From: Acorus gramineus
Taxonomy: Eukaryota; Streptophyta; Magnoliopsida; Acorales; Acoraceae
Assembly (NCBI GenBank): GCA_030737835.1
Contig: CM060853.1
Span: 6,539,819 to 6,603,818, forward strand
Direction: 5' to 3'
Length of the DNA stretch: 64,000 bases
Below the pieces are notes generated by a model, which ran no database searches, had not been told where the DNA came from, and saw only the letters and a program-made list of their open reading frames with translations. How positions within the stretch are numbered: position 1 is the stretch's first letter; each line of letters begins with the position of its first letter. The position numbers and the translations under genes are program-made. Shown here piece after piece: positions 11,011-23,000 of this stretch.

Positions 11011-13159
11011 ATGCCTCTGAAAATGGTGGACGCGAACGTATCGAATTTCGAGGAGGAGCTGAAGAGGATGGAATCGGAGAACACTCAGAATCAGCTGAAA
11101 TTCATCCTCTTCTTGGCGGACAAGGACACTTCCTCCTCCCTCAGCTGGTGCCCTGGTATTTTATAATCGATCAACCCATTTTTCTTTATCTGAAAAGAAG
11201 TGATTTTTTGGTGATTTGATTGGATATGAAGGGAACCCATGTCATGGTTTTGGATGTTTGGGGCTTTGATTGGACTGAATGGGTCACTGAAATTTGTGCT
11301 TTTTTAATTTTTTTTGTTCTCTGATGGGTCTTTGTGTTTTTGGCTGTGGACATTGTTATTGGTATCAATCTATGCTTAGGGTGTTAGGGTGTGTTTGTGC
11401 AGGATGGAAAATGAAAAAAAAATGAAAGAAAATTAAAAATTTACATTTGACCATTAAACAATGTGATGTTTGTGTCAAACAAGAAGAAAAAAAAAAAAAT
11501 CACTCTTCCTCTCCTATTTTGTCTTATTAGAAAATGTAGGAAAAAAATTGAGAATTGAGGGAAAATGAAGAGAAATTTTTCACTACATGGCTACATGCAC
11601 AAACACCATGATAATTGGTCAAAAGAAATTATTTTTTATTACTTTCTCATTAACCCAAATTCTTTCACTTTCCTTTATTTTCCCTTGAGATTGTGCACAA
11701 ACACACCCTTAGGAACCAATTTTTTAAAAATAGTTTTTTTCCAGAGATAAATTGTAGGGTTAAAGACATCTAAGTCCCTACAAACATAGAAAAACCCATA
11801 TAAGTCCCTACTAAAATTAGGACAGACGTACGAGTCCCTGAAAACTTAGAAAAACCCAATTATCATCCCTGAGTTAAATTTCCATCCAAATGTAACGGAA
11901 TATTCCTAGAATATTCCATCACATATAATTGTATAGACATTGAAGTCCTTATAAACAGTCATAAAGACAAATTAGTCCCTGCAAAAGATAAAATTGCCCC
12001 TAAAAGACTTTTACATTAAATTGTGTATATATTGTAGTCCCTATAAATAATTATAAAGACAAATTAGTCCCTGCAAAAGATAAAATTGCCCTTGAAAGAC
12101 TTTTACATATAATTGAATAGACATTACAGTCCTTATAAACAATCGTAAAGACAAATTGGTCTCTCTAAAAGACAAAAATACCCTTGAAAGATTTTCATAA
12201 AAGATGTGCTCAACTAGCTTTTTTGAATAATGCTAGGTACAAATCCAAATACAGTCACAAATGCAGTCCGCAAATGTTTTAATTTTTTTAATTAGTGAAT
12301 TTTGTCTAGCGAGTGTAATACCTCATCTAAGGATGTATATATCTTGCTAGATGGCTAATGAGGTATATGAGAATGCATTTGAGGCTATAAAAAAGACTGT
12401 GAAACAACGCCTAGATTGTTTTTATGAAGGCTGTTTTGTTGAATTTAATACATAAAAATCAAAATATGAAACCAAATGCTAAAGTTTTAAATTGTTATGT
12501 TTGTTGCAACTTCAATTTACAAATTATGTATTATAGATCGTAGATTATAAATTGAAGATTATAGATTTTAACTTATGATAAATAGTATAGATGTTTATTA
12601 GAATAAGCTGTACAACTTTTTTTTTACCGTGTAATTGTTAAATACATTCCTTTAAGCCTTGGAAGTGAAAAATCGATCATGTGAGTATAAAAGGAGAGAA
12701 TTGTTATAAAGTTGTTTAAGCTTAAATAATCTCCAGTAAGGTTAAAAAAAGCATGCAACAGCTTAACTACAATCTATAAATAAAGGTTTAAACAAACACA
12801 CACAATCGTGCTTGTCTTTCTTGAATAGGATTTGATTGCTTTCTAGATATTGCATTTCTTATATGATGAAACTTTTCCTCACACAGTGGCCAACCTATTT
12901 TGCAGATTGTAATGTAGCAGAACCTGTGATATACCAGAAGATGGCGGCGGTGCCTGGCGAAGTGGCCCTCCTGAGAGCATTTGTTGGAGACAGAACTACC
13001 TGGAGGAACCCTGGCCATCCGTGGAGGGCCGACAATAGGTTCGAGATCAGGGGAGTTCCAACTCTGGTGAGGTGGGAGAATGGAGCCATCGTCGGCCGCC
13101 TTGAAGATCACGAGGCTCATGTCGAAAAGAAAATCAATGCCCTGATCGCAGGCAACTGA
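11011..13159 (+). CDS. Thioredoxin-like protein Clot (TXNDC17/TRP14 homologue)
   Basis: Two exons, 11011-11155 and 12906-13159, joined across a 1,750-base GT..AG intron, give 132 residues. The redox motif WCPDC (46-50) is split exactly by the intron: exon 1 ends in WCP plus one base, and exon 2 begins by completing the Asp codon. Downstream, GDRTTWRNPGHPWR and GVPTLVRWENG match the Clot/TXNDC17 fold, including the conserved cis-proline region (VPTL). Plant Clot is a small cytosolic thioredoxin-fold disulphide reductase; its length here equals the family norm. Two further facts support the model: the second exon alone has no in-frame ATG that would give a full fold, and the phases match. The residue after the second cysteine is Asn rather than the usual hydrophobic residue. 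The intron carries a MITE and a tandem repeat. Confidence 0.93.
11387..11708. mobile_element. Tourist-like MITE in the Clot intron
   Basis: A perfect 15-bp terminal inverted repeat, GGGTGTGTTTGTGCA at 11387-11401 and TGCACAAACACACCC at 11694-11708, is flanked on both sides by TTA (11384-11386 and 11709-11711), the 3-bp target duplication of PIF/Harbinger (Tourist) elements. The 322-bp interior is AT-rich with no coding capacity. The perfect ends suggest a fairly recent insertion. Confidence 0.85.
11927..12202. repeat. Three-copy tandem repeat, about 91-bp unit, in the Clot intron
   Basis: Units begin near 11927, 12018 and 12110. Each contains TAGTCC or CAGTCC followed by (T)ATAAAC/ATAAATAAT, then AAAGACAAATTAGTCC (or TTGGTCT) and AAAATTGCCC-TGAAAGACTTTTACAT. 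The third unit is the most diverged. The preceding 11755-11880 block contains shorter related phrases (AAGTCCCTAC, GAGTCCCTG). Confidence 0.75.
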
Positions 13160-14198
13160 TCTGTTATGTTCTAAGGCTGCGGTTCTTCGATCTTTCAACA
13201 ATAATTCGTAGATGACATCTATGATCAGATTTTTTTACTTGTTTTGTGCAACTTACTATGCTATTTCAGTAACACTTGGTGTGGCTGCTCTTTGTTTTTG
13301 TGATGGTTTATTCAGGAGAATGAAAGAGACTGATTCATAGAAATGTGAATAACCTGGCCAACTTCATGTTTGGGTACATGTCCAGAACTGAATATTGGGT
13401 TTCTTCCTGCATTAAAAGTTGCAAAATAACATTTTTTTGGATAAGAAGGCTACCTTATCATGACCAGGAGCTGTTTAGTTTATAAAAAAAAAGGTGTCAT
13501 ATATTATAGTATTCTGGTCCAGATAATTGGATATGAGAGTCCATGCTAATTGCTAGCGTTTGAAAATTCTTTTTTACTTAAATCAGTTTTTGAAAATGAG
13601 AAGCATAATTTTGTTTAGATTTATTTAAAAGCTGTTTTTTCCTTGAGTAAAATTATATTTCACTTTTTTTTTAAGTTGGACAGTAGGGATATTTGGAAAC
13701 TAGGTATGATTCCTGTAAAACAATTTTAAAGAGTTTCCAAACGCTTTGCCTAAGAAATGATAGATTGTGCCCATTAAAAGGACTTATTAGTTTCCAAACA
13801 CTCATCACTGCAAAGCAATCATGTCATGCAAGTGTGGTGGGAAGTAGAACATCAGTTTGGATAAAGATTGAGAACCTTTTTGTGGTATCTCCTACTAATC
13901 ACACATTAGCTCTGGAAATAATAAGGCATATTTCAAAGAGATTCTGCATATTCAAAGAGATGAAATTTACTAATATTGCTTAAAACTCTCTACAAACTCC
14001 AATTACTGAAACTTCTGCTTACATGCATCAAAATAGCAGACCAACTCCTGGAACATGGGGAAACAATTTTTTTTGTACAGAGTGACAAATGAAGATCAGT
14101 GGCCAATTCACTCTGTAGCCCTCAAAAAAAAATTCTCAGGTTTCACATTGTCCCTCTCCAATGCCCATTTAGACAGTTTAGAAGTGCCGAATGACAGT
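13160..14198. other. Convergent intergenic region between Clot and PSRP2
   Basis: This holds the 3' untranslated regions of the two convergent genes. No clear AATAAA is seen for Clot. No repeat structure or coding exon is evident. Confidence 0.5.
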
Positions 14199-17078
14199 TT
14201 AAGCCTTGTTGACCCGGATATTCTGACCTTCCAGCACCTGCAACATCCATGAATTACCGCAGAGAAGTTAAATAGGCTGTAAAGATAGTAGCTCATAGAG
14301 ACAGACCCTAAATTACATACAGGTAGCATTTGAAACACGGGTGGATGATTCCGCTTTAGCAGGAATCATATCTAACACTAGCGTGCTTCAAAACACCCCA
14401 AATGATCCCAGATTTTAATGGAACAAAATGGATATACTTAAGTCATTCTTGCAGACCACACACGTTGACATTTTTTAAGTACATATTTGTCAGTACATAC
14501 TTTTACCAAACAAATGAAGTAACGCATACATTTTCACGTTTCTCAAAAAAAAGTATATACTACGTTAAATGATTTTATATATTGCATTAGATGACTTAGC
14601 ATGTGCAGGAACGACTGCAAAAGTTTTCGAGTGTAACCACACACAAAAAAAAAACACTCAGTTATAATCAGTGAAGATAAGGAGTTTTGAAGGAATTAAC
14701 AAAAGTATGCTTCTTGGGCATCTAAGTTCAAAAGCAACATTAAGTGAAACTCCTTTTCAAACCTGTTTCCATACATTACCTAAATCACAAAAAGGATAAA
14801 GGACGATTTTTCACAATAGTTAGTGAACTCACAGCATTGTTAAGCGATGAAATGGCAGCTTTGACATCATCTTCAGAAGAGAACGAAACAAACCCGAATC
14901 CACTGGATTTTGAGGTCCCTGGGACCCGTGACACTTTCGCGCTGAGGACCTTTCCCTTCTCAGAGAAGAACTTGGAGAGCGATTCGGAGGTCACCGTCTT
15001 GGCAAGGTTACCCACATAGACCTTGTACGGGCTATCGACGAATGTGGATTCCTCACCTTGTAAAATGGACATGTCTGTGTTCACCAATGGTTTCTCCGTC
15101 ACGTTTACTTTGATTTGGCGCCCTCCGATTTCCTATCAATGGAACAATGGGAAGAACTTTAAATTTTAAGGGGTCATCAACCAGATTGAAATTCATCTTC
15201 TTCTTTTTACCTTCTCATGAAACTAATGATTTATCTCCCTAAGAGATGTATCCCAAAATTTATTTTTAAAAAATTAACATATTGATATTGGATATTCTGA
15301 GGCGCACACCAATCATTTGACAAAATAGTCACTATTAGAACAATTAAGAGGAATGGATATTTGATATGAACTAACATGTCAATAGCTCACCAGTTAAATC
15401 ACTTAACATGAATGAATGTTCAATTGAAACATTTATCAAGAATGGATGTTCGAATTTAACCAACAGCCTATATGTGGCCCCTATTAGAACAATTAACATG
15501 AATGGATATTCAATTAAACCGACAAGTTAATAAGTGGCCCTAATTGAACTATTAACTTGAGTGGATTTTTTATTTGAACCAACAAGTCTATAGGAAATTG
15601 ATGTATTTAGATTGGTAATACAAGTGCAAATGTGAACATCTGCAAAAAGAATATATAGTAATAATAATAATAACAAAAAACTAGAGTTTACCGTGCCGTT
15701 CAGCTTCTCAATAACTGCATTGGCATCCTCTACTGTTTTCATGGTGACAAATGCAAATCGACGACTCCTTCCTGAGTATTTGTCATACATGACCTGTAAA
15801 CAAAGTGAAAGATCACATGACAGATCTCGGAAGAAAACCCCAATAACAGCCTGAGGTCTTTAACAAAAGTCCTACAAGTGAGTGTGACTATTAACATGCT
15901 ATAGAGAGGAACATTGCATTGGAGTCTGCAGCAGACCCATGGTCTTCTATCATATCAACTTTAAGTAATTTGATAGGATTGCCATGTTCAAACCCTGAAT
16001 GAAAGAATAGTGATGAGAAACAAGGTGTATATTATACTTGTGTCCTTTTGAATTATTTAAAATTTGTTGTTCGTGTCCAATTGTTAAATAAGCTTTGTAG
16101 CATGGTCACATATAATTCAATGTTCGGAACCAATTTTCAGAAACAACTTTTTCATAAAAGCAGCTCTCAACCAACTTTTCCATAAAAGCTGTTATGTTGA
16201 CATTCAACACATAAACAAAATCCAAAACCAAAAGCTAAAGTTTATAAAATTTGCATGGAACCGTTTAGCTGGAAACTGGTTTTGAAGAAGTAGAATCAGT
16301 TTGACAGTGGCTCCAAACGGATCCTTAAGAAAAGATCCAGTAGGTTATTATAATTTATATTAAAAAAATAAATATATAACAGAATGATTCAATCCACATT
16401 TCAATTAAATCACACCCACAACTGAGGATGAACATATGATTAACCAGTTCAAAAGAAATTTAAAACTATGTAAACCATAAACATCCAAACCCAAAGCAAC
16501 CAGAACTCCATTCATGCCCAACTGCTATGATAGTAATATTTCAAAAATAAACTAAGCCACTTAAAGAGTCTCCCTTTCAATACCAGAACATTCGCGCCCA
16601 CAAAATGCAACTTTTACTACTGGAGATGACTGGATATCCACAAAATTTGATGAACCCAATTGAAATTCATGACTGAATCTTTCGAAAGATGGAATCTTTG
16701 GTACCTAAAACTACTCAAACCCACACAACTGAAAGAACCCATTTGAAATCTGAGTCTGAAATCCCCAAAACCCAGCACAAGCTGAAAGAAAAAGCAGAGA
16801 CCAAGCAATACCTCGGCCTTCTCGACGGACCCAAACTCGCCGACGATGTTCTCCAGCTCCGGGTCTTTGAGGGTCCGCGGGATATTCCCCACGTAAAGCC
16901 GCCGCGCCTCCACATCCGCCACTTCCGAGGCCTGGGCGGAGACCGAGACGGGTCTCCTAGGGTTCTTGAAGGTGAGGGGGAAGCCTACGCAGACGGGGTT
17001 AGTGAAAGGAGAGGTTTTGAATGGTGTTTTGAGAGTTTGGAGGAGGTTCGAAGTCAATGCTGAAGAAATTCCCGCCAT
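14199..17078 (-). CDS. PSRP2: Plastid-specific 30S ribosomal protein 2 (PSRP2), two-RRM chloroplast protein
   Basis: Four exons on the minus strand: 17078-16812, 15793-15692, 15132-14833, 14237-14199; all junctions follow GT..AG and keep frame, giving 235 residues. Residues 1-50 are Ser/Thr/Asn-rich and poor in acidic residues, as in a chloroplast transit peptide. RRM1 has RNP2 LYVGNI (61-66) and RNP1-like RRFAFVTM with the PSRP2-specific MYDKYSGRSRR. A linker with FVDSPYKVYVGNL leads into RRM2, whose RNP1 is SGFGFVSF. The protein ends in EGQNIRVNKA, encoded by a 39-nt last exon. The spinach protein I remember shares these segments, including SAKVSRVPGTSKS. Known family role: a component of the chloroplast small ribosomal subunit that binds RNA. 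It converges on Clot, with about 1 kb between the stop codons. Confidence 0.93.
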
Positions 17079-17689
17079 TGGAGACACAGGAAAAAATTGT
17101 TTTTTTTTTTTTTTGCAGTGAAGAGTGAGAGAGGAAGATGAACTTATCCAATACTGTGATGAGAGCCGGGGGTAGTGGAATAAGCTTGTTCCAATGATGC
17201 CCCCCCACCCGGATAAGCCCGTTTGGGTAGAGACCGTTCCAACGTAGATAAAGGTCAAGTCATTTTCTTATAGAATAGTGTTTTCTAGACCCTAACATCA
17301 CATGCCCCATGAGGATGGTATATGTGTAATACCTGTTATACTCCTTATGTGACTATTTTATTTTTTTTAGTAACTGATTCCTACAAAACGAGTGGAACAA
17401 TTACATTTTATTTTTTTTCCATAATCCACATCATCTTGCAAACCTTCACTTATCATTCTCTCCATTTCTCCCACGGACCAAAAATACAAAGAAGATTTTT
17501 TCAATAACGAACTACCGATAAAGAAGAAAGAAGGCTTCGTAAGGAATCGTTAGGTACAGAAAATTAAAGCAAAATCATCATCATTTTTTCAAAGTGTATA
17601 TTTGACATGGGATGAGAATGACATTCACTGCTTGAAAGGAGGAGATAATGACAATGGTAGAGTATGCTGCAAATCGTTTCAAAATCATC

Positions 17690-18160
17690 TATTTCTTTAT
17701 TTTATTGTTTCTAAAGGTAGTTACATTTAATTTATATATGGTTTGTATGATATTAATGTCATATTTATGACATCGAAATATTCATATTCTAATTTTTGTC
17801 ACATTTATAAATATAACAGTCTGAAATGTAATATTCATTCATGTATTTCATTTCTTTCAATGCAAATAGTAATTTATATTTGTTACATTTATTAATGTAA
17901 CAGTCAAGTACATATATTTGTTAAATGTAACACACAACAAAAAATATGTTTAACATTTTCCATAAAATGTAACTGACTATTGAAAATAGAATTTTTTTCT
18001 AAATTGTTTAAACATTGCATGGAATATAAAATATTTAGGTAAATGTAACAAACAATTTAGATAAATGTAACATTTTTTATGTAAATGTAACAAATCGTAG
18101 TGAAAGATATAAATATTCAAGAAATGTAATGTGTTTTTTTTATTTAAATTTGAATACAAT
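17690..18160. repeat. Foldback rich in the motif AAATGTAAC/GTTACATTT
   Basis: The left half carries GTTACATTTA and TTGTTACATTTATTAATGTAACAG. The right half carries repeated AAATGTAACA (for example near 18032, 18064, 18081 and 18120). The inverse orientation of the motif in the two halves gives an extended imperfect hairpin typical of an AT-rich MITE. Confidence 0.5.
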
Positions 18161-19099
18161 AAATACCCAATTTTTTTAATGCTCAGTTAATAACATTCTT
18201 AAAAAAATAAAATTACTGTGTATATTAAGAATATAAGTTTGAAAAAAAAATCTATGCCATTTGAAGAATTTTGACGAAAACAATTTAGGTAACTTTTGGT
18301 GTAATTTAGGTTTAATTGTAATTTAGGTAAGAATTTCAAAATTCAAAATTTGAAATGAATAAATAAATTTCAAGATTCACATGTAAGAGTCATAAACCAA
18401 TAGAGAAAATGAAAGGATTTGAGTTAATGGGATAGATTTTTAATGAATGAGAGATTTATATTTTGACATTTTAAAAGTCAACAAACCAATCAATAAGAAT
18501 AAATAAGGTGATGATACCTCATGTGGTCTATGAGTGAGGCTTATTTTTTAGGGCGTGGGTATCACCACTATTTTTTATTTGGTTGCGTTTTTACTTATTT
18601 TCATTTAAAAAATTATTTTTAATGTTTAATTGTCATGGATGATTCGTGAATAAAATATAAAGAATTATTTATAATATGTAATTTGATTTGACATGTGAAC
18701 CTCATGATTATAAAAGATGATGCTAAGTGATTTGACACATGAATTGTTTTTATATATAAAATAAATTAAATGAAACACTTAATTTTAAATGAGACTTTAA
18801 ATATCAATATCAGCTTATTTTTATCTATTCTATTCTAATACAGCTATATACCCATATATTCCTTATAAACAAACCACCTTGTTTATTATCCCATATTCCC
18901 ATCTATTCCAAAAAAACAAATTTTCAAGGGGTGGGATAGAGAAGTGAAGGGGTGGAAATAAAGCTCCCCATCTCTATTAAACTCCTGTTCTGTTCTGTTA
19001 CCCAAATCAGCTCCATTTCACATTGAATGAAAATTTTGTAAGGTACATGGTACTGGCTGTAAAAATGACTTCTGCGTAACATCGCTCATCCCCTATACT

Positions 19100-19191
19100 G
19101 CTATACATTCTTCCACCCGAACGCTTTTGTCATTTCAGTGGTTAGATCCGACACTTTCACTATCCACACAGAGATAGATCCGCGTTTCAAG
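19100..19191 (+). other. Probable untranslated first exon of the Gfo/Idh/MocA gene
   Basis: The sequence around 19100-19191 is less AT-rich than its surroundings and ends CGTTTCAAG|GTACGG, a good splice donor. The coding sequence begins at 20076, immediately after an AG dinucleotide, so the leader intron would span about 19192-20075. The transcription start is not visible. Confidence 0.4.
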
Positions 19192-20075
19192 GTACGGTTT
19201 AGATTTCTCTCCATTCATCTTTCCCACGTTTATTTAAAAATTGCTCTGAGTCTCGCCTTGATGAGGATGCGAAGTTGGGTTGGAAGTAATATGAGGGATA
19301 GACTGATCAAAGTTGGATCTTTTTAGTTGTTTTGAAGAGAGAAGCTTTGGTTTGAATCTGGATCTGCGAAAAAATCTTCATGAGGTGATGAATTGTGTTG
19401 TTCTTTACCATTTTATGAGACATTTCTGCATATGGGTTCTTCCCAATAGTTGTTTTCAATTCATTAAAGGAATCTTTTCTGGATAAAAATCACTTTTTTA
19501 TTACTTACAAAACTTGCCCCAATGGTACCATTTCTTATATCAATGAAACATTGCATGTGATTTATAGCTTATGTGAAAATCTTTGTCGAAGATCGTGATT
19601 TGGTTTTGATTTTTAGAATTCCATGGTGTCCTTTCCCCAACCCATTTGAAGAAGTGTGTTTGTTGTTCTTTTGGAATTCCTTATGATTCAGATTTTTGAT
19701 GTCCCATTGGCATTCGGGCCATCTGTTAGAATATGATTCTCTTGGTTTCTGAATTCATTGAAAAAATTGAAGCTTTATGTTGTGCTCTATTAGTCATGTG
19801 AATCTGATTCTTCAATCATTTGAACAGTTGGGCCTCTTTTGGTGGTTGAAAGTATGCATTTAGAGCTCAACTTGAGTAGTTCTTGGATTTATTAGTTGAT
19901 TGCGCATTACATGTGGTAGTGATTACTATGCTAGTATTGCTACAATAGATTTTTATTTCAAGTAGTTTTTGCGTGCTTGTTACCTAAAGGACTGATTTGA
20001 TTATATGCTCAAATACGATGATACCAATTTAAAATATCCTGATCGTGTATGGAATTACTGGTTGAAACATGAAAG

Positions 20076-23000
20076 ATGGCTGCCCAAGATGTGGTGCTCC
20101 CAAAGATTGCTATACTTGGCGCTGGTATATTTGTCCGAACGCAATATATACCTAGGCTGGCAGATAAGACTGATATTGTGGACTTAAAAGCAATATGGAG
20201 CCGTACTGAGGTATGTAATACAAGATTGTTATTGTTCAATTGAATTCAAAAATTGGATAAATCATCATTTATATATTAATCAGTCTTTATAGTTTCTTTA
20301 ATACAATAATGATATCCCTGTCTTTATTGACTAATTATTTCTTTTCAAAAATTTCCAGTAAATTATTTTTTGTGTGCTTGGTTTGTTTTATGCATAGGAA
20401 TCAGCGAAAGCTGTCGTGGAACTTGCTAGTAAATATTTTCCAAATACAAAATGCAAGTGGGGAGATAATGGTCTAGAAGAAATTCTTCAAGATGATTCAA
20501 TCAAAGGGGTGGCAGTTGTCCTTGCAGGCCAAGCACAGGTTTGTCTTTTAGGCTTCTAGCATTTCTTAGTTTAGAATGCATGAATAGTTATTAATTTATT
20601 TATGTTTGTTAATTAAATAATAACCATGCATCACCATCTCGGGCCGAATGACTCCCTTTTTCAGTGTCATGTAGTGAAAACCATGACTTTACTATATGGG
20701 TACTATGTTTAGAGCATTGATATGTAGTGGCGCCCAAAGCAAAGATATGATCAACTTTTTTTTTCTATTTCTTCATTGTTCTATAGTTTAAACAACCATT
20801 GGTACATCATATGCAGGTTGATATTTCACTAAGATTTCTAAGGGCTGGAAAGCACGTTCTTCAAGGTGATCCAAATGGCCTAGTTAATAAACTCATATTT
20901 TCAAAGCATTCCATTCCATGATCTACATAGATAATGGAATGCATTGAACTACAAATGAAGTTACTCTTGAACAATATTCTTGAGGCTTTTGATTATCAAT
21001 TGTGTTTTATTTTATTTTTTTATTTTAATCAAGAAAAAAAAAAAGTTTGTGATTTAATAGCATCTACGTCTCTATAATATCTATTGTCATTGTTTAGTTC
21101 TACTAAATGTGTCCCTAATTGTTTTCTCTCTCCTCTGCCTGGTCGACTTGGTGGATCTGAAGAGAAACCAGCTTCTGCATGTAAGTGATCTCATAATTTT
21201 ATCTCATTTGAAGGCTAATGCAATCCGCTCTCTTTTTGTCCGGTTTCCTTAATTAATACACGAAAATGATTCTATATTATATTCTGGTTTGTTTTAAATT
21301 TCTAAAATTTCTCTCTAGATTTCGTACTAGTACAATAAAGCTAGTGGTGTTGACTAAATTGGCATTACTATACTCAACAAGCTTCTTTTGTCATCTATTG
21401 TGCATTTGAATTTGCAACTATGTGTAGCATAAAATTTTGTTTATCTTTTACAGAAGGCCACTTGGGTGAGCACCTAATTCAAATTTGACCATAAAGCAAC
21501 TCAGAACACTGTATTAGAATTAAATTATATAAGATCAGAAAGTTATTCACTACCTTTTCAAATAATCATTGTAAAAAATTGTGATTCACAGAGGCACTTG
21601 CATGATCATTTTTGCAGATTTTGAACTTTAATCAGAATAGAGAATCCCTAAAATATCCTATAGTCCTATAGCTCTCATGTATCATTGATTGAAAGCCCTT
21701 ACATGACTGTCATGTCATATGGTCACACATACTAATAAACTAATAAGCCAAGTTTACTTCTTTTAATCAACAGCTATCAGCCAAGCAGAAACTGCACTCT
21801 CTTTATACAAATCTCTTTGCTCCTCTGTCGCCTGTCCACCAATTTGGGCTGTTGCGGAAAATTATCGGTTTGAACCCGCATTTGTGGAGGTACATGAACG
21901 TTTGTTTGATGATTTTTTATTTATATTGCTTCATGCATTAAGCCATTAAGTAATATTTTTTACAATCTTCTGTAGGCCAAAAGCCTTGTGAATGGTATAG
22001 GTGATATGATGAACGTCCAAGTCATTGTTGAAGGATCAATGAACAGTTCAAACCCATACTTCTCAAGCTCTTGGCGACGAAATCTCACGGTAAGTGATGT
22101 CCCTCAGACTAGAAGTAGTTCATCAGGGTGTTTGTAAATGCACGAGTCTGATGGAAAAACTTATAGTCAGATGATATTGTCAATGTCATTATACAAAATT
22201 TTTATTTGGTGGGAAATAATACGCATGTTCTCCATGTATAAATTATTTTGTATCAAGTCAACTTATGTAATTTATTCTGACTAATACGCACATGAGGAAT
22301 CTCGTTTGAAAACTTTAGAAGCAGATTTTGCTAATAAGGATTCCATGGTTCCCTTTGAATTGTCTATAATTTCTTAATAAGAATTCTCTCATGAACTGTT
22401 ACTGTTATATTTTCAGTCAGACTCTTGTGTAAGACTGCTATCTAGATGCTCTGACCAGCGGAAGAACTTTCAATTTTCAGGGAGGTTTCATTCTAGACAT
22501 GGGTGTCCACTTCATCGCGGGTTTGAGAATGGTAAGCCCCCTTTGTGAAATTGGCATTCTCATATATAGATACTCATAGGTCAGCTAATTATCTTCTCAA
22601 CTGATCATGAAGTTCATTATTCTGCTTGTACATTAAAAAAATGGCCCCATTAACTGGCTTTGGTTTGGGTCTCGATTTTGATGAACTTTGGCAGCAAAAG
22701 ATCACTGATGATTCAGAAGGGTCTTATTTTTTATTCAGAGGGGCAGACCAGTTGTCTAGTATTAGAATTATGAAAGAACATGAAAAGTGATTCTTTAGCG
22801 AGATGTTTCTTTAAATGATATAAAAAACACAGCATATTATACACAATCTGCATGAAAGCACTTCTATCACAATTGATTTGTACCATAAGGCATTGTCTTC
22901 AACTTAAGTTGATCTCAACTATAGAACCCATGAACATCATTTGACCTGGAATTCTATTTATTAAATGCATTACCAGATAATTGAATATTCGAATAATTAA

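Larger units (their letters stand above)
17079..20075. other. Divergent promoter region between PSRP2 and the Gfo/Idh gene
   Basis: The first 200 bases are the PSRP2 leader. From 17690 to 18160 lies an ATGTAACA-rich foldback, annotated separately. The region 18500-18620 has paired GTGATGATACC and GGTATCACCAC, probably the ends of a small inverted-repeat element. The untranslated first exon of the next gene ends at 19191. The ORFs at 19138 and 20005 are leader or intron sequence. Confidence 0.5.
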
